A stretch of 64,000 nt of DNA from Adiantum capillus-veneris (GCA_014529385.2 CM043959.1:86923529-86987528), one strand, 5' to 3'; numbered from the stretch's first letter, positions 23,400-33,613 are shown. Numbers and translations: made by a program. The notes: generated by a model not told the origin, from the sequence alone.

Positions 23400-26300
23400 A
23401 ACTCCTTGGGTTTACCTAACCAAGCTGGAAATTCGGATCCCGCCAAAGTAGCTGAATCAAACTCCTCTACCGGTGTTCGGTTCACCTCTTTGTAGCTATG
23501 GTCTTTCAGGTTCACACGTGTAGTGGTTTCCATATTTCTCAAGTATATGTGATCGTAGCCCCAATCTTGGACCATTTTTAACTGTCTCATGAATGGTCTT
23601 CCCAGTATGATATCATAGTTATTCTCCTTGGCAAAATCGACAATAGCAAAAGTATGTTCGTATTCAATGCCGCAAGAAGTCACTACGACTTTCTCTAATA
23701 AACCCATAGGTTTCTCCATGTGTCCATCTGCTAATTGGAGTTTCAACCTAGTCTTCCTTATTGCTGGTTTCCCCCATTTTTTCCAGATTTCTTTTGTAGC
23801 AATGGCTACCCCAGCTCCACTGTCTAGTATTGCCATTGTGTTCACTCCTTGGAATTCAACTGGTAAGGTTGTATTCCCCTCTTCACCTTCGCAATACTCT
23901 CCGACCTTGTTTAAGGGTACAGGCTTAGCGTTCTTTTGTGGCTTGCTCAGCTCCTCAATGCTCTCTTGCAATCTCGATGTTGGATCTTTTATCCTGAATT
24001 TCTCTAAGCATTTTCCTACAGTGGTCCACATATGTGGTCTTAGCCTCAAAAGCTCAGCTAGAGTGATAGTGCATGTCACTGGTGTTGACAAAATCTCTAT
24101 CAATCCTTGCGAGTCCATGACTTTTTCTGATGAGATTTTTCGTGAGGGAAGTGCTCTAATCTCGGATTTTGCTTCATACTCTCCTAAGTATGAAGGTAAA
24201 GTTTTCAGTGAATGAGGTTTGCTCTCCATTGTTCTAACAGAGCCCCCATCTCCCCAGTAAGATTGCAGATCCAAGTCCACTTGAGATCCTACCTCAAATT
24301 CCACTATGGGAGGATTCCTGATGTCCTTTTCCCAATTTGTCTGATTAGCTTGGCAACTTAGCTCGTTTGCAAAGTTTGCCTCTCTCACTTGTTTCCAAAA
24401 TTCATTGTAATCATCATCTCTTTCGTAACTCCTCTGTATGACTGGATGAAAACTCTCTATCTCCTGATCGGTTGTGTTCAATACTATGCGATCATCCTTT
24501 TGTGTATTTTCAGGCTTTTGTGCACTGGGAGTCTTTTCAGCTACCCATGAAACGATAGTCTCTTGCTGAATTGGGTTTTCCTTTCCACAGTTCATTGTTT
24601 CTTTTGGTGGTTCTAATAAGGCTTGTGCAGTCTCGATCATTCTCTGGCACATTTCAAGTCTCTGCTTTTCCAATTCCGCGTTTGGGTATGTCATCCACCT
24701 CTGTTCTTGTGTTTGGTTGTTCTTTAACCTAGCTTCGTAAGCTCTCATCAGTGCGTCCAATGGTTCGTGTACTGTGTCGACTAGCACTGATCCCCCTGAG
24801 CTTAAGCTCGTTGTTTCTTTGATACTCTTTTGTTTCGTTCTTTCAAGGCTCATCTCTCGTTTCCCGTTTTGACTCTCAAGTTTTTCTAATCTATCTTTAG
24901 TTCGCTTTAGTTCCTCAGCTAGAATAGCGTCTTCACGTTCTTTTCTCAACTTCATGCGTGCTTTTCTAGCTTTCCATGTGTTTTTCTGACTCCGCGGTCC
25001 TTGACTAACCATCTCAGTCGCTAACTTTCCATTCTCAGGTTCTCTAGTGGTTTTCTTAGCTTGAGCTCTAGTAACAACTTGCATTGGTATCAGAGTTTCA
25101 TTTTCAGACCCACTACTGGTAGGAATAGTTTCTAGCATATTCAATGTCGTCTTTTGCACTTTGTTTGGATTCTTTGAACAATCCTCAATGAAGTGAGTAA
25201 CCCCACACTCAGTGCAATAAGCGTTAATTCTAATGATTTCCGTATGTGGGCAAACATTCATCAGATGGTCACCTCCACACTTGTAACAGGGTCCTAGTGC
25301 TGGTCTTGGTCCCATTTGATTCGTCCTTTGTGGATATGATGGTCTTTGTCCTGTTAACCCTCCATGAGCTATGAACATCAAGGTTCTTGCGTCCAAATTG
25401 TATCTCTCTTCATCAGAAGCACTTGTAACTGTTGGTGTTCCAACATTCCCCATCATGCCCCATGGTTCTGGTTGTTTTGGTTCTTCTGGTGGGTAATACA
25501 CTGTCGGAGACATGTGTGCACCCGATTCTTCATAATAGGCTTGAACAGGCACTAAGGCTTGTTCTTCCTGATTCTCTAAGGTTGGTGCATATCTAATGCC
25601 CACTGGTCTTGCTCTTGGTAAAGGTGGTTGTTGTCCCAATACCGGTTGCGGTCTTTCTATCCCCATAGGTCCTGGTACATTTCCCGTTGGGTATCGAGGT
25701 ACTGGATGTACTTGAGGTGGTGCTAATAGAGCAGGAGGTGCATATTGGTGCTCCCTTACATACCCTTTGTTGTAATAACACTCCTCTGTTGGATGATTTG
25801 TCCATTTTTGCTCAATCGCACACCATTTCAGTGGTCTTGGCAATGGTTTTTGGTATGGTGCCATCCTTTTTAGAGCATCTTCTATCATTTGCTCTACATT
25901 TGGCATGGTTGTTGTTTGAACATTCTTTTTAGTGGTAGTCTCGCTTGCTACGGAGGAGGAGCTACTGGATGCAAAATCTGTATCCGCTGACACCTCTCCA
26001 TAAACCGTACAGTTATCCACTAAGTACAATGCCTCTCTCGTTACTTGCTCGAAACTTGTACAAGCTTTCAAGTGCAAGTCCTTCTTGAGAGTGTCGTTCC
26101 TCAGTCCCTCAATAAAGAGAACAGATAGTCTGTCATCTTGTGGTCGTTCACGTACTGGACATCTCTCAATGTATTGTTTGAAGCGAAGTGACGCTTCCTT
26201 CACTTTTTCGTGTTCTCTCTGTTTAAAAGCATATATTTGTGAGACCGTATTGTGCTTAATCCCTCGTTTTGAGAATTCCTCAGCAAACTCTCTTAGCAAA

Positions 26301-27676
26301 TGGTCAATGTCATGGAATCCCCCTATGTTCATTGGTTGAAACCATGTCAATGCAGTACCTTCTAGAGTAAGACCAAATCCCTCGTATTGTGTATGGAAAT
26401 CTGTTATCTGCTCAGCTCTTAAGACTTGCTTAAAGAGTGACACATGTGCATACGGATCTCCTGAACCACCATACTTCTTTGGCATACACTTGGCTACTTG
26501 AGATGGTCTCATACGTCTATGATCTGCTACCAATCCCATTGCTCCTGTGTCCCGGCTAAAGCTTTCTCTAGCACCATGGACTTCATGGGTTACCCTTGTC
26601 GGTTCCCCCGCCCTGAATCTACTACTAGGAGGTAAATGTGATGGTTCCGCTTCAAACCTTGGACCTGGCGTGGTATAGGTGGGGATTGGAACTGCACTAC
26701 CTCGATTCGTCTCCATTGACTCTCTGGAATGTAATGATCCCATTGGTCCGAGCTTAGAGTCCCAAGGTTGACTGAAAGAGTCAGCAACCTGAGTTCTTTG
26801 TCCTCCTATTGTCATTGAGTTTCGCACTCCAGTTGTTGGTGCTGGTCTATGTGAGTTAGAAGTAACATAATACTGATGTAGTGGTCCCCCAAAGTATGTA
26901 TATCCTTCTAATTCTTTCTTGCCCATTGTTGAGTATTGCCCGCCATACTTATCGTAAGCGGCAATTTTCACTTCCGATCCCTCTGTGTAGGTAAAGACAT
27001 AAAGTCTTTTTTGGTCTGTCAACTCTCCGGTGTAGGGTTCTTCACATCTATAATAGAGATCTTGCTCCCCATTATTATATTTGTACAGCCCCACATAGAT
27101 GTTATCAGTGTTGATCCTTGTAGTTTCATTCTCTCTTCTTAACCTCACATTAGGGAAGTTCATTATTGGTGCTTTCTCCTCGAGTTCTTCATCTATTTTG
27201 GCTTTGGTGCCCATCAATCCCCACTTGTCCACAATGTTAGGGTTTAGGACTACCAAGTACATGGTACCCTCGTCATCTAGATATCTATCTCCGCTATAGC
27301 TCACAAGCACTAAGTCCTTGAACTCACTAGGTCTATCTTCTATCTTTACACAATAGTGGTCCATTCCATCTTTGTAGATCTTGGCACCTTGCTCATTGTC
27401 GTACTGGTATTTTATGAACAATAGCTTCATGGTGGCGGAAGGGTTTGATGATCCTGCTGCCATATTTTCTCTGTTGTTCAAGTTCAAGTGTTCCCAGTTT
27501 TCGGTGAAAATCTCGTAAGATCTCTCCGAAGAAGTATCAGAGACACTTCCTTCAAAGATCGGCTCTAATGGTTGCACCCAACTTTGGTTTACACTTCCCT
27601 CGGTTGATATGACACTTGCTGGTTCCCCTTGTTTTGGTTGATTATTCCGGAGATTCCTGCCCGATCTCAAATTCAT
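23315..27676 (-). CDS. gag: Element C gag and first aspartic protease in one frame
   Basis: About 1453 codons from ATG at 27676 (MNLRSGRN); open sequence extends 13 codons further up without an ATG. Two short-spaced zinc knuckles, CYKCGGDHLMNVC (near 25250-25290) and CTECGVTHFIEDC (near 25176-25216), follow a gag core with SQIYAFKQREHEKVKEASLR. A charged Lys/Glu-rich stretch comes next. The retropepsin AILDSGAGVAIATKEIWKKW lies near 23800-23850 and IILGRPFMRQLKMVQDW near 23570-23620. Unlike element A, there is no stop between gag and protease. The protein would build particles and process the polyprotein. Confidence 0.9.
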   Translation of the reverse strand: MNLRSGRNLRNNQPKQGEPASVISTEGSVNQSWVQPLEPIFEGSVSDTSSERSYEIFTENWEHLNLNNRENMAAGSSNPSATMKLLFIKYQYDNEQGAKIYKDGMDHYCVKIEDRPSEFKDLVLVSYSGDRYLDDEGTMYLVVLNPNIVDKWGLMGTKAKIDEELEEKAPIMNFPNVRLRRENETTRINTDNIYVGLYKYNNGEQDLYYRCEEPYTGELTDQKRLYVFTYTEGSEVKIAAYDKYGGQYSTMGKKELEGYTYFGGPLHQYYVTSNSHRPAPTTGVRNSMTIGGQRTQVADSFSQPWDSKLGPMGSLHSRESMETNRGSAVPIPTYTTPGPRFEAEPSHLPPSSRFRAGEPTRVTHEVHGARESFSRDTGAMGLVADHRRMRPSQVAKCMPKKYGGSGDPYAHVSLFKQVLRAEQITDFHTQYEGFGLTLEGTALTWFQPMNIGGFHDIDHLLREFAEEFSKRGIKHNTVSQIYAFKQREHEKVKEASLRFKQYIERCPVRERPQDDRLSVLFIEGLRNDTLKKDLHLKACTSFEQVTREALYLVDNCTVYGEVSADTDFASSSSSSVASETTTKKNVQTTTMPNVEQMIEDALKRMAPYQKPLPRPLKWCAIEQKWTNHPTEECYYNKGYVREHQYAPPALLAPPQVHPVPRYPTGNVPGPMGIERPQPVLGQQPPLPRARPVGIRYAPTLENQEEQALVPVQAYYEESGAHMSPTVYYPPEEPKQPEPWGMMGNVGTPTVTSASDEERYNLDARTLMFIAHGGLTGQRPSYPQRTNQMGPRPALGPCYKCGGDHLMNVCPHTEIIRINAYCTECGVTHFIEDCSKNPNKVQKTTLNMLETIPTSSGSENETLIPMQVVTRAQAKKTTREPENGKLATEMVSQGPRSQKNTWKARKARMKLRKEREDAILAEELKRTKDRLEKLESQNGKREMSLERTKQKSIKETTSLSSGGSVLVDTVHEPLDALMRAYEARLKNNQTQEQRWMTYPNAELEKQRLEMCQRMIETAQALLEPPKETMNCGKENPIQQETIVSWVAEKTPSAQKPENTQKDDRIVLNTTDQEIESFHPVIQRSYERDDDYNEFWKQVREANFANELSCQANQTNWEKDIRNPPIVEFEVGSQVDLDLQSYWGDGGSVRTMESKPHSLKTLPSYLGEYEAKSEIRALPSRKISSEKVMDSQGLIEILSTPVTCTITLAELLRLRPHMWTTVGKCLEKFRIKDPTSRLQESIEELSKPQKNAKPVPLNKVGEYCEGEEGNTTLPVEFQGVNTMAILDSGAGVAIATKEIWKKWGKPAIRKTRLKLQLADGHMEKPMGLLEKVVVTSCGIEYEHTFAIVDFAKENNYDIILGRPFMRQLKMVQDWGYDHIYLRNMETTTRVNLKDHSYKEVNRTPVEEFDSATLAGSEFPAWLGKPKELWMCGASKCGSLKREECVLERASKTKLM

Positions 27677-29088
27677 CAATTCCCCTAAAGGACTGTAACT
27701 TTTCTGTCTCGGCAATTTGTTTTCCCCAAGTTTTTGTGGTCAGAATTGATCCAAACTGATTGATACTTGGTCAATTGTTTAATCTTGTCAGTTGGACATC
27801 TTCTGTTTCATCAAGTGAGAATTTTGTTGCAGTTATGCTGAAAAAGACATTATACGCGTATGATGTCTTTTTTCACAGATTTTGACTATTTTGGTTATGC
27901 TCACTCTCAGTAGCCCCCTTATGCTCTTTCCACTCACAAAATTCAGTTTGAACTCTGTTTGAGCAAGTTATGGCTAGTTCAGGCTTTTCTTGGCAATTTT
28001 CCGCTTTTGACTTGTTTTTTGGGTCAATTGTGATCCAAATGGGATGAAACTTGAAATATAACCTCTAGACAGCTATTACAATGGATCTGTGTTAGCAAAG
28101 TATCAAAATATGTCCAAAATTAGGTCAAAGACATCATACGCGTATGATGTCTTTTTCATCAATTTGGGTCCAAACTTGATATTTATGCTTCCCACAGTGT
28201 TTGTAACAATCTTGTCAGGTCAGATTTCAAAAATAAGCAATGGATGTGCCAAAAGACATTATACGCGTATGATGTCTTTTGTCCCAGATTTTGACTATTT
28301 TTGGTTTTAAGCCTTCTCCAATGTTTATAATTGAGTTTCAAGTGTTTTTGTCAGGTTTTGAATGTAAAAACAAGATTTGAATCCAAAATTTCCTATTCTT
28401 TGCGTTTCTTGGACTCCGACTTGTCTTTTTGGGTTTCTTTGAGTGTTAATGCTCCTGTTTTAAGTTGATCTTAGGGTAAAACCCCCCTTCTAAACACTCT
28501 GGCAATGTCAAATTTTCAATTTTAGTCTCTGTTTAGGTCCCAAGACATCATACGCGTATGATGTCTAAAGTTGCAGATTTCCAGTTTTTTAGCACAGAAC
28601 TCTTCCAATAGCTCTTTTAAGTGCTCAGCAACAATCAGTTACACAGAAAATTTTTCTGAACTTTGTTTATTGCATATTTCACTACCAAAGAGACTTTTTC
28701 AGTGATTTAACATGCAATCAAACACATCAAGCAAATAGAACACCAATCGATAGCTCTAGATCAGGATCAAATCAGGCCCTACCTAAGCTACTTCTAATCA
28801 TAAAATGGATTTTTTGCAATTGAAAATATAAAGAGATTTACTACCACACAAGGAGTAGCAAATGCTTTTTATGTCAACAACCACTTAAACACCATCAAAA
28901 AACAATCTAATCTAAGCTAGACTAAAAATACTGTCAACGCGGAAGACCCAGGAATACCCCACTTCCTAGTATCTCTCGAGATCTTCGGAGTCCACCACTC
29001 CTAGATCTTTTCTAACTAAAGTATACAAAGTAGTTTATACGACTCACCTCGTAGGATTAGTCTAAGGTCACCTACTTAGGGCTCTCGT
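27677..29088 (-). other. Element C leader with palindrome block 1
   Basis: 1.4 kb between PBS and gag. It holds four copies of the 24-bp palindrome (27845, 28129, 28254, 28543). The stretch from 28570 to 29088 shows nothing else I can name. Its bases are AT-rich and contain no good ORF. Confidence 0.7.
27845..28566 (-). repeat. Palindrome block 1: four copies of the 24-bp palindrome
   Basis: Copies at 27845-27868, 28129-28152, 28254-28277 and 28543-28566. Two (27845 and 28254) carry a single C-to-T change in the left arm; the other two are perfect. Spacings are 284, 125 and 289 bp, close to those of block 2. The bases after copies 27845 and 28254 are similar to each other (both run into CAGATTTTGACTATTTT or a close variant), showing the block grew by duplication. 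Confidence 0.93.
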
Positions 29089-29105
29089 CCCCGGCAGCGG
29101 CGCCA
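29089..29105 (-). other. Element C primer-binding site, tRNA-Asp type
   Basis: On the minus strand TGGCGCCGCTGCCGGGG, two bases from the LTR end at 29108. It is identical to the element A site. It proves that the LTR piece to its right is a 5' LTR for the minus-strand gag-pol, although the outer LTRs of element B face the other way. Confidence 0.9.
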
Positions 29106-29107
29106 AA

Positions 29108-29731
29108 TGTTAAGGCGGTTACGCCGCTAGCGGAAGCTAAATAGCGAGAACTCAACCAACAACAGAATTTGTCAGACGACGACGAAGCTTGACCCGCAGG
29201 CGCATGGAAACAACTAGGTGGGTGTCAAATCACCTACTCGACCTTCTAATGACAATCACTACTAAGGAAATCAAATCTAAGTTCTAAAATACGCAAGTGA
29301 CTGAAATCCGTACTACGAACGAATGCTATACGAAACAGGATCTAGAATCATTGAATCGATCTCAAACTCAAGGGGACGTCTATACACTAGGTAAGAACAA
29401 CACCCTAAAGACTTGAACTGCAAAATCAACCTATAACCACTCCGTGCGGTAAACGCGTATGAAGACAGGCCGAAAAATACAGGTGACCAAAACGTTATCC
29501 CGATGGTACTAATGTGTAGCTCTACTCGTTGTGGTTCTATAGATATGCTGCACGCTCTATTCCGACACACGAGTTGGAAGAAAACTCACACCGAAGCTCG
29601 TAGGAACTTACCACACGTAGAAGCCGATAGCGCGCACTCTTGATATCTGTGCGTAGCTTTCACCGTTGCTAACGCAATGGCGGTGTCGCTTCTCCAATGG
29701 CGGCCCCGTAGCTCGCGTAGCAAGGAGATAA

Positions 29732-29790
<59 letters not shown>

Positions 29791-29800
29791 ACACAGTCAC
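29108..29800 (-). repeat. Internal LTR 3' part, inverted relative to the outer LTRs
   Basis: Reverse complement of LTR positions about 33885-34546, that is, from roughly 60 bp after the TATA box to the LTR end, including an expanded CT tract (29733-29788). It lacks the U3 half. An LTR piece that begins shortly after the transcription start is what the 5' end of genomic RNA (R-U5) would give, suggesting that this block derives from an RNA template. Confidence 0.85.
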
Positions 29801-30032
29801 GTAAGTTCTAAAATACGCAAGTGACTGAAATCCGTACTACGAACGAATGCTATACGAAACAGGATCTAGAATCATTGAATCGATCTCAAACTCAAGGGGA
29901 CGTGTATACACTAGGTAAGAACAACACCCTAAAGACTTGAACTGCAAAATCAACCTATAACCACTCCGTGCGGTAAACGCGTATGAAGACAGGCCGAAAA
30001 ATACAGGTGACCGAAACTTGACCCCGATGGTA
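29801..30032 (-). repeat. Second internal LTR piece, about 230 bp
   Basis: Reverse complement of LTR positions about 34145-34376, a repeat of 29279-29506 in the same orientation. Its right end is joined to the palindrome region through the shared hexamer ATGGTA (30027-30032). It has no complete LTR border, so it is a junction filler of the rearrangement. Confidence 0.85.
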
Positions 30033-30306
30033 TCCAAACTCAAATCCAAGCATATGACACTCATGTATACACTATCAGCTACAAGCACAACCAATATGAA
30101 GTCATTCTGACACAAAAGACATCATACGCGTATGATGTCTCAAGCATGTTTTTGAGCCCAGTTTGCATATTTTTTCACCTACATTGCATCCTTAGGCCCT
30201 GAATAGCTCATGTTTCAATTTTCAAGTCATTTGAATAGTTAAAAGCTTCATTTCGGCTTTCAGTACTAAAAAGACGCTAACTTCTGTAATTGGAGTTACA
30301 GGATCC
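30033..30306 (+). other. Leader of the accessory ORF with one palindrome copy
   Basis: Reverse complement of 15293-15567. It contains the palindrome at 30117-30140, the counterpart of 15459-15482. It ends in GGAGTTACAGGATCC just before the ATG at 30307. AG followed by GGATCCATGG could be a splice acceptor for a subgenomic mRNA, which I only infer. Confidence 0.6.
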
Positions 30307-33300
30307 ATGGATTCCGCTAAGTCATCGGCAACTAAGAGAAAAAGACCAACCATCAAGGATGCTCTTGCAGAGGCAGAACCTTTTGATATTCCAACAGAAA
30401 CCCTCAAGCCAACCAAGACTTGGGTGGAGGAAGTAGTACTAGAAAAAGAGGGAATAAAGATCTACCAGGGGACTTTCAGAGATCCTCAAGGGCAATCGGT
30501 CGATGTACCTATGATCCCACGAGAATTAGTGGACTATAGCAGATCAGAGAACATAAGCAGATACCTGGAAAAGGCTGACTTACACAGGTTCTTCACCTCG
30601 AGACCATCAGGTGTAGACACAAGAAGAGTGTATGAGTTGGCAACATCCATTCAGAAGGATGGGAAAGCCACGTTGACAGCCATGGATGGAGAAACAGTTG
30701 AAGTACAGATCACTCCACAGCTCATTGCAGATGCATTGAAGCTGCACAACAAAGGGAGTTCTGTCAGAGAAAGAAGGGAGGCCATAGAGGTCTATGGATC
30801 AAAGAAACAAAATACAACCTACGCAGATATGGCAGATCAACGAGCGGCAACCCTTTGCCGATTATACAACCAGTTTTTCCATGTGTGCAGTAAAAGACCG
30901 CAGAAGTATACTACACCACCCCATGCCATTGCGACAACCATCACATGGGCACTGAAGAGCAATGTGCCAAAAGAGGTGAATTATGCTCAATACATCCACG
31001 AGCAAGTAATCGCCATGCACAACCAGAAACCAAAGTACATAGGAGGAGGAGAAATCCTAACAAGAATAGCTTATGAAGCTATTGGAGCTAGGGATCAAGG
31101 GCCACAGATTCCCTCCCAGAATGAGTGGCTTAGAGAAGCCGATGAGGAGGAAGAACAGCAGGAAGTATCCAAGAGGGCGTCCACAAGAGCACGCCGAAAA
31201 CTAGAAATAGTTTCAGAACCTGAGGAGGCCGTGGACGAGCCGCTCAAGAAGAAAGTGAAGAAGAAGGCCGATCCCAAGCAAACCAAAAGTCAAAAATCCG
31301 CAAGAATGGAAAGGCTGGTGGAGCAGTTTAGAGCGGAAAGAGCTCTAAAGGGGGACTTCGAAGAAATGTGGGTGCCAGACCCCAGTAAAGTCGGAACCAG
31401 CTCAGCCAGGCCACATGTTGATCAATATGATCAATATATTAGAGCTTATGAGGAGTCGGAGGCCATACTGGAGCAGCAACCTGTCGAGCCTTATACTGAA
31501 GAGGAAGTACAGCTTTTAAAAGCTGAGCTGCAAAAGGACGACAAGGGGAAGAAGAAAGTAGATGAGTCTACTGAACCTCAAGAGAAAGACGGGCAAGCAA
31601 ACAAAGGGAAAGCCAAGATGACTGAGGACAATCAGCCCTCTTTTACTGTTGTACCAAGCCCGAAGAAGACGGAAATTATTGTGGAGGAGACCACAATAGA
31701 AATAGAAACAGAAGTTATGGAAAAGCCGGAGGCCGGGACCAAGGAAAAGGAGATAGATCCAGTTCAGCAAAAGAAAGATGATTATGAGGATCTAGTAGCG
31801 ATCGGATACAGTGAAGAAGAGGCCCTGGAGGCAGTTTATCGGATATCCCTACGGAAACAAGATGATCGGAAAGGGACGAAGGAAAAGACAAAGGGTACAA
31901 TGGAGAGTAAAGAGAAAATGGACGAGCCGAAGCCATTGGAAGTGGTGGCAGAAAGAGCTGTCAAGTTGACAGATGAAGATGAAAAAGACATGCACATGGT
32001 GCATGAACTGCTCAGCAAGATTAAAGAAAGATCCAGAGCAAAGGGAGTAGCACTTGAGACAGCAAAACAAAAGGAAGCAGAGTTGCAGAAGAAGTTAGAG
32101 AATGCTATGACTGAATCTGAAAGTCATAAAGCATCACTCTACGACGCAGAAAACGAGAGGGACGGCTTGATACTCCAACTAGCCGAAGCTTCAAGAGAGG
32201 TAACAAGCTCACAGGAAGCAAAGGAGCGAATAGAAGATGAGCTGGAGGCAGCCAAGGATGAGCTCATTGAGCTAAGGGAAAGAGTCGAACTTCAAGAAAG
32301 GACAATCATGAGACTCAGGACCACCCCTAGAGCTAGCAGAGCAGGAACAGAACAAGAGGGAGCCCTCGTACCAGCTCTGGAAGAGCAGGTCAGAAGTTTG
32401 CAAAGAGAGCTGAGGTTAGAACAAGTACAAAGATTGCACATGGCGGAGGGATCATTGGCTGCAGAGGAGAGGCTCACATCAGAAAACCAAACACTAAGGA
32501 CAGAAAATGAGGCCCTCCGCAAACAGCTCCAAGACCTCCAAGAGCAACAAAGAGGAGAAACAGAGACACCACAAGAAGAAGCAGGGGGAGCAGCCATAGA
32601 GCTACCAGAAACTGGAGAGGCAACCACAATCGAAGATCCAGCCCCAGTTCAAGAAGTGGCCTCGACTTCAGGAATCTCTGAAGGAGAAGAACAAAGGCTC
32701 CAGGACCAAATAGAAAAGTCAACAGAGGAAAGTGCCAAGGCGGAAATGGAATGGGAAAGGAGACTCCTCATCTCCATTAGACTTCAAGGTTTAGACACAA
32801 AAGTGCTCCACGAAGAGTGGATGCAACCCAGCCTGCCTTTCCCTCTGATGAAATTTGAAGTGATAAAGACGAAAAAGAGAATAGAGGAGGAGCAGTATGT
32901 CGCTCTTTACGAAGGCGACATCACAAAGGATGAACAATCAAAGAGGATTGTAGACTCTCAACCTAGATGGAGGAAAGGTTGGCTGAACAAATACCCAGCC
33001 TACCTCATCTACTTGGTAGAGGCTCCAAAGGAGATTCGGGAGGATGCAACCTTCTGCCCGGTGCCAAGAGTCAGAAGCTGGAAAGAGCATGGCAGGATTG
33101 CAGAAAAGAAGCCAAATTGGCTTAATTACCCAAGGATGCCAGGACCAAAGGCAGGAGAGAGAATAGGTAAAGCCTATATGGTGAAAACCCTAACGGGCAC
33201 CATCAAACTCTTTACTGGCTCTCCTGACCTTTCGTGTCAGATGCTAAAGAAAATCTACAGGACTCTCTTAGCATGCATTGAAGTGTTCGCGCCAGATAAA

Positions 33301-33564
33301 GCCACGACCTCGAGTCTACTATCGACGGCCGACACAGTGACGGATATGATGTATGATCTTTCATTGCAGCCATCACCAAAGCTGTTACATCTCTTATACC
33401 AAAGAATTATGTTTTTGCCTAGCTTCCACATGCAAACATTCGAAGAAGCTTTCTACACCGGCTTTTTCACTCACGAAAGCAAAATATTCGGCCCAACCTT
33501 GACCATCGGCAACCTACGCTACGAATCACATTTGCAGATGCTCAAGACGACAGGACTCTATTGA
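30307..33564 (+). CDS. Element B accessory protein, 1085 aa, central coiled coil
   Basis: ATG at 30307 in the good context TCCATGGATT, open to TGA at 33562. Residues 1-30 carry a basic patch (TKRKRPTIKD) that could be a nuclear signal. Residues 60-240 form a folded-looking region (VDVPMIPRELVDYSR, RVYELATSIQ, ITPQLIADALKL) loosely reminiscent of the N-terminal domain of plant transposon-linked proteins. 290-560 is highly charged, and 560-780 is a long heptad-rich coiled coil. The last 250 residues look globular. I see no signal peptide or membrane segment, so it is not an obvious envelope protein. It sits between pol and PPT, where gypsy elements carry extra ORFs. Function unknown. Confidence 0.8.
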   Translation: MDSAKSSATKRKRPTIKDALAEAEPFDIPTETLKPTKTWVEEVVLEKEGIKIYQGTFRDPQGQSVDVPMIPRELVDYSRSENISRYLEKADLHRFFTSRPSGVDTRRVYELATSIQKDGKATLTAMDGETVEVQITPQLIADALKLHNKGSSVRERREAIEVYGSKKQNTTYADMADQRAATLCRLYNQFFHVCSKRPQKYTTPPHAIATTITWALKSNVPKEVNYAQYIHEQVIAMHNQKPKYIGGGEILTRIAYEAIGARDQGPQIPSQNEWLREADEEEEQQEVSKRASTRARRKLEIVSEPEEAVDEPLKKKVKKKADPKQTKSQKSARMERLVEQFRAERALKGDFEEMWVPDPSKVGTSSARPHVDQYDQYIRAYEESEAILEQQPVEPYTEEEVQLLKAELQKDDKGKKKVDESTEPQEKDGQANKGKAKMTEDNQPSFTVVPSPKKTEIIVEETTIEIETEVMEKPEAGTKEKEIDPVQQKKDDYEDLVAIGYSEEEALEAVYRISLRKQDDRKGTKEKTKGTMESKEKMDEPKPLEVVAERAVKLTDEDEKDMHMVHELLSKIKERSRAKGVALETAKQKEAELQKKLENAMTESESHKASLYDAENERDGLILQLAEASREVTSSQEAKERIEDELEAAKDELIELRERVELQERTIMRLRTTPRASRAGTEQEGALVPALEEQVRSLQRELRLEQVQRLHMAEGSLAAEERLTSENQTLRTENEALRKQLQDLQEQQRGETETPQEEAGGAAIELPETGEATTIEDPAPVQEVASTSGISEGEEQRLQDQIEKSTEESAKAEMEWERRLLISIRLQGLDTKVLHEEWMQPSLPFPLMKFEVIKTKKRIEEEQYVALYEGDITKDEQSKRIVDSQPRWRKGWLNKYPAYLIYLVEAPKEIREDATFCPVPRVRSWKEHGRIAEKKPNWLNYPRMPGPKAGERIGKAYMVKTLTGTIKLFTGSPDLSCQMLKKIYRTLLACIEVFAPDKATTSSLLSTADTVTDMMYDLSLQPSPKLLHLLYQRIMFLPSFHMQTFEEAFYTGFFTHESKIFGPTLTIGNLRYESHLQMLKTTGLY

Positions 33565-33601
33565 TCAAGCCTCAAAGTCATGTCAGGGACGACATGAACG
33601 C

Positions 33602-33613
33602 GGAGGGGGGGAG
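33602..33613 (+). other. Element B polypurine tract
   Basis: GGAGGGGGGGAG directly abuts the 3' LTR start at 33614, as expected for the plus-strand primer. It sets the plus orientation of the outer element. Confidence 0.88.

Noticed and set aside
23628..24215. 195-codon plus-strand ORF
   Set aside because: Antisense shadow of the element C protease region, whose retropepsin motif is on the minus strand.
27845..28566. Palindromes as small MITEs
   Set aside because: There are no target duplications around them, and they occur at the same spacing in two blocks of one element. They are part of the element, not insertions.
30307..33564. Envelope gene of an endogenous retrovirus-like element
   Set aside because: No signal peptide, transmembrane helix or cleavage site is seen. 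The protein is hydrophilic and coiled-coil.
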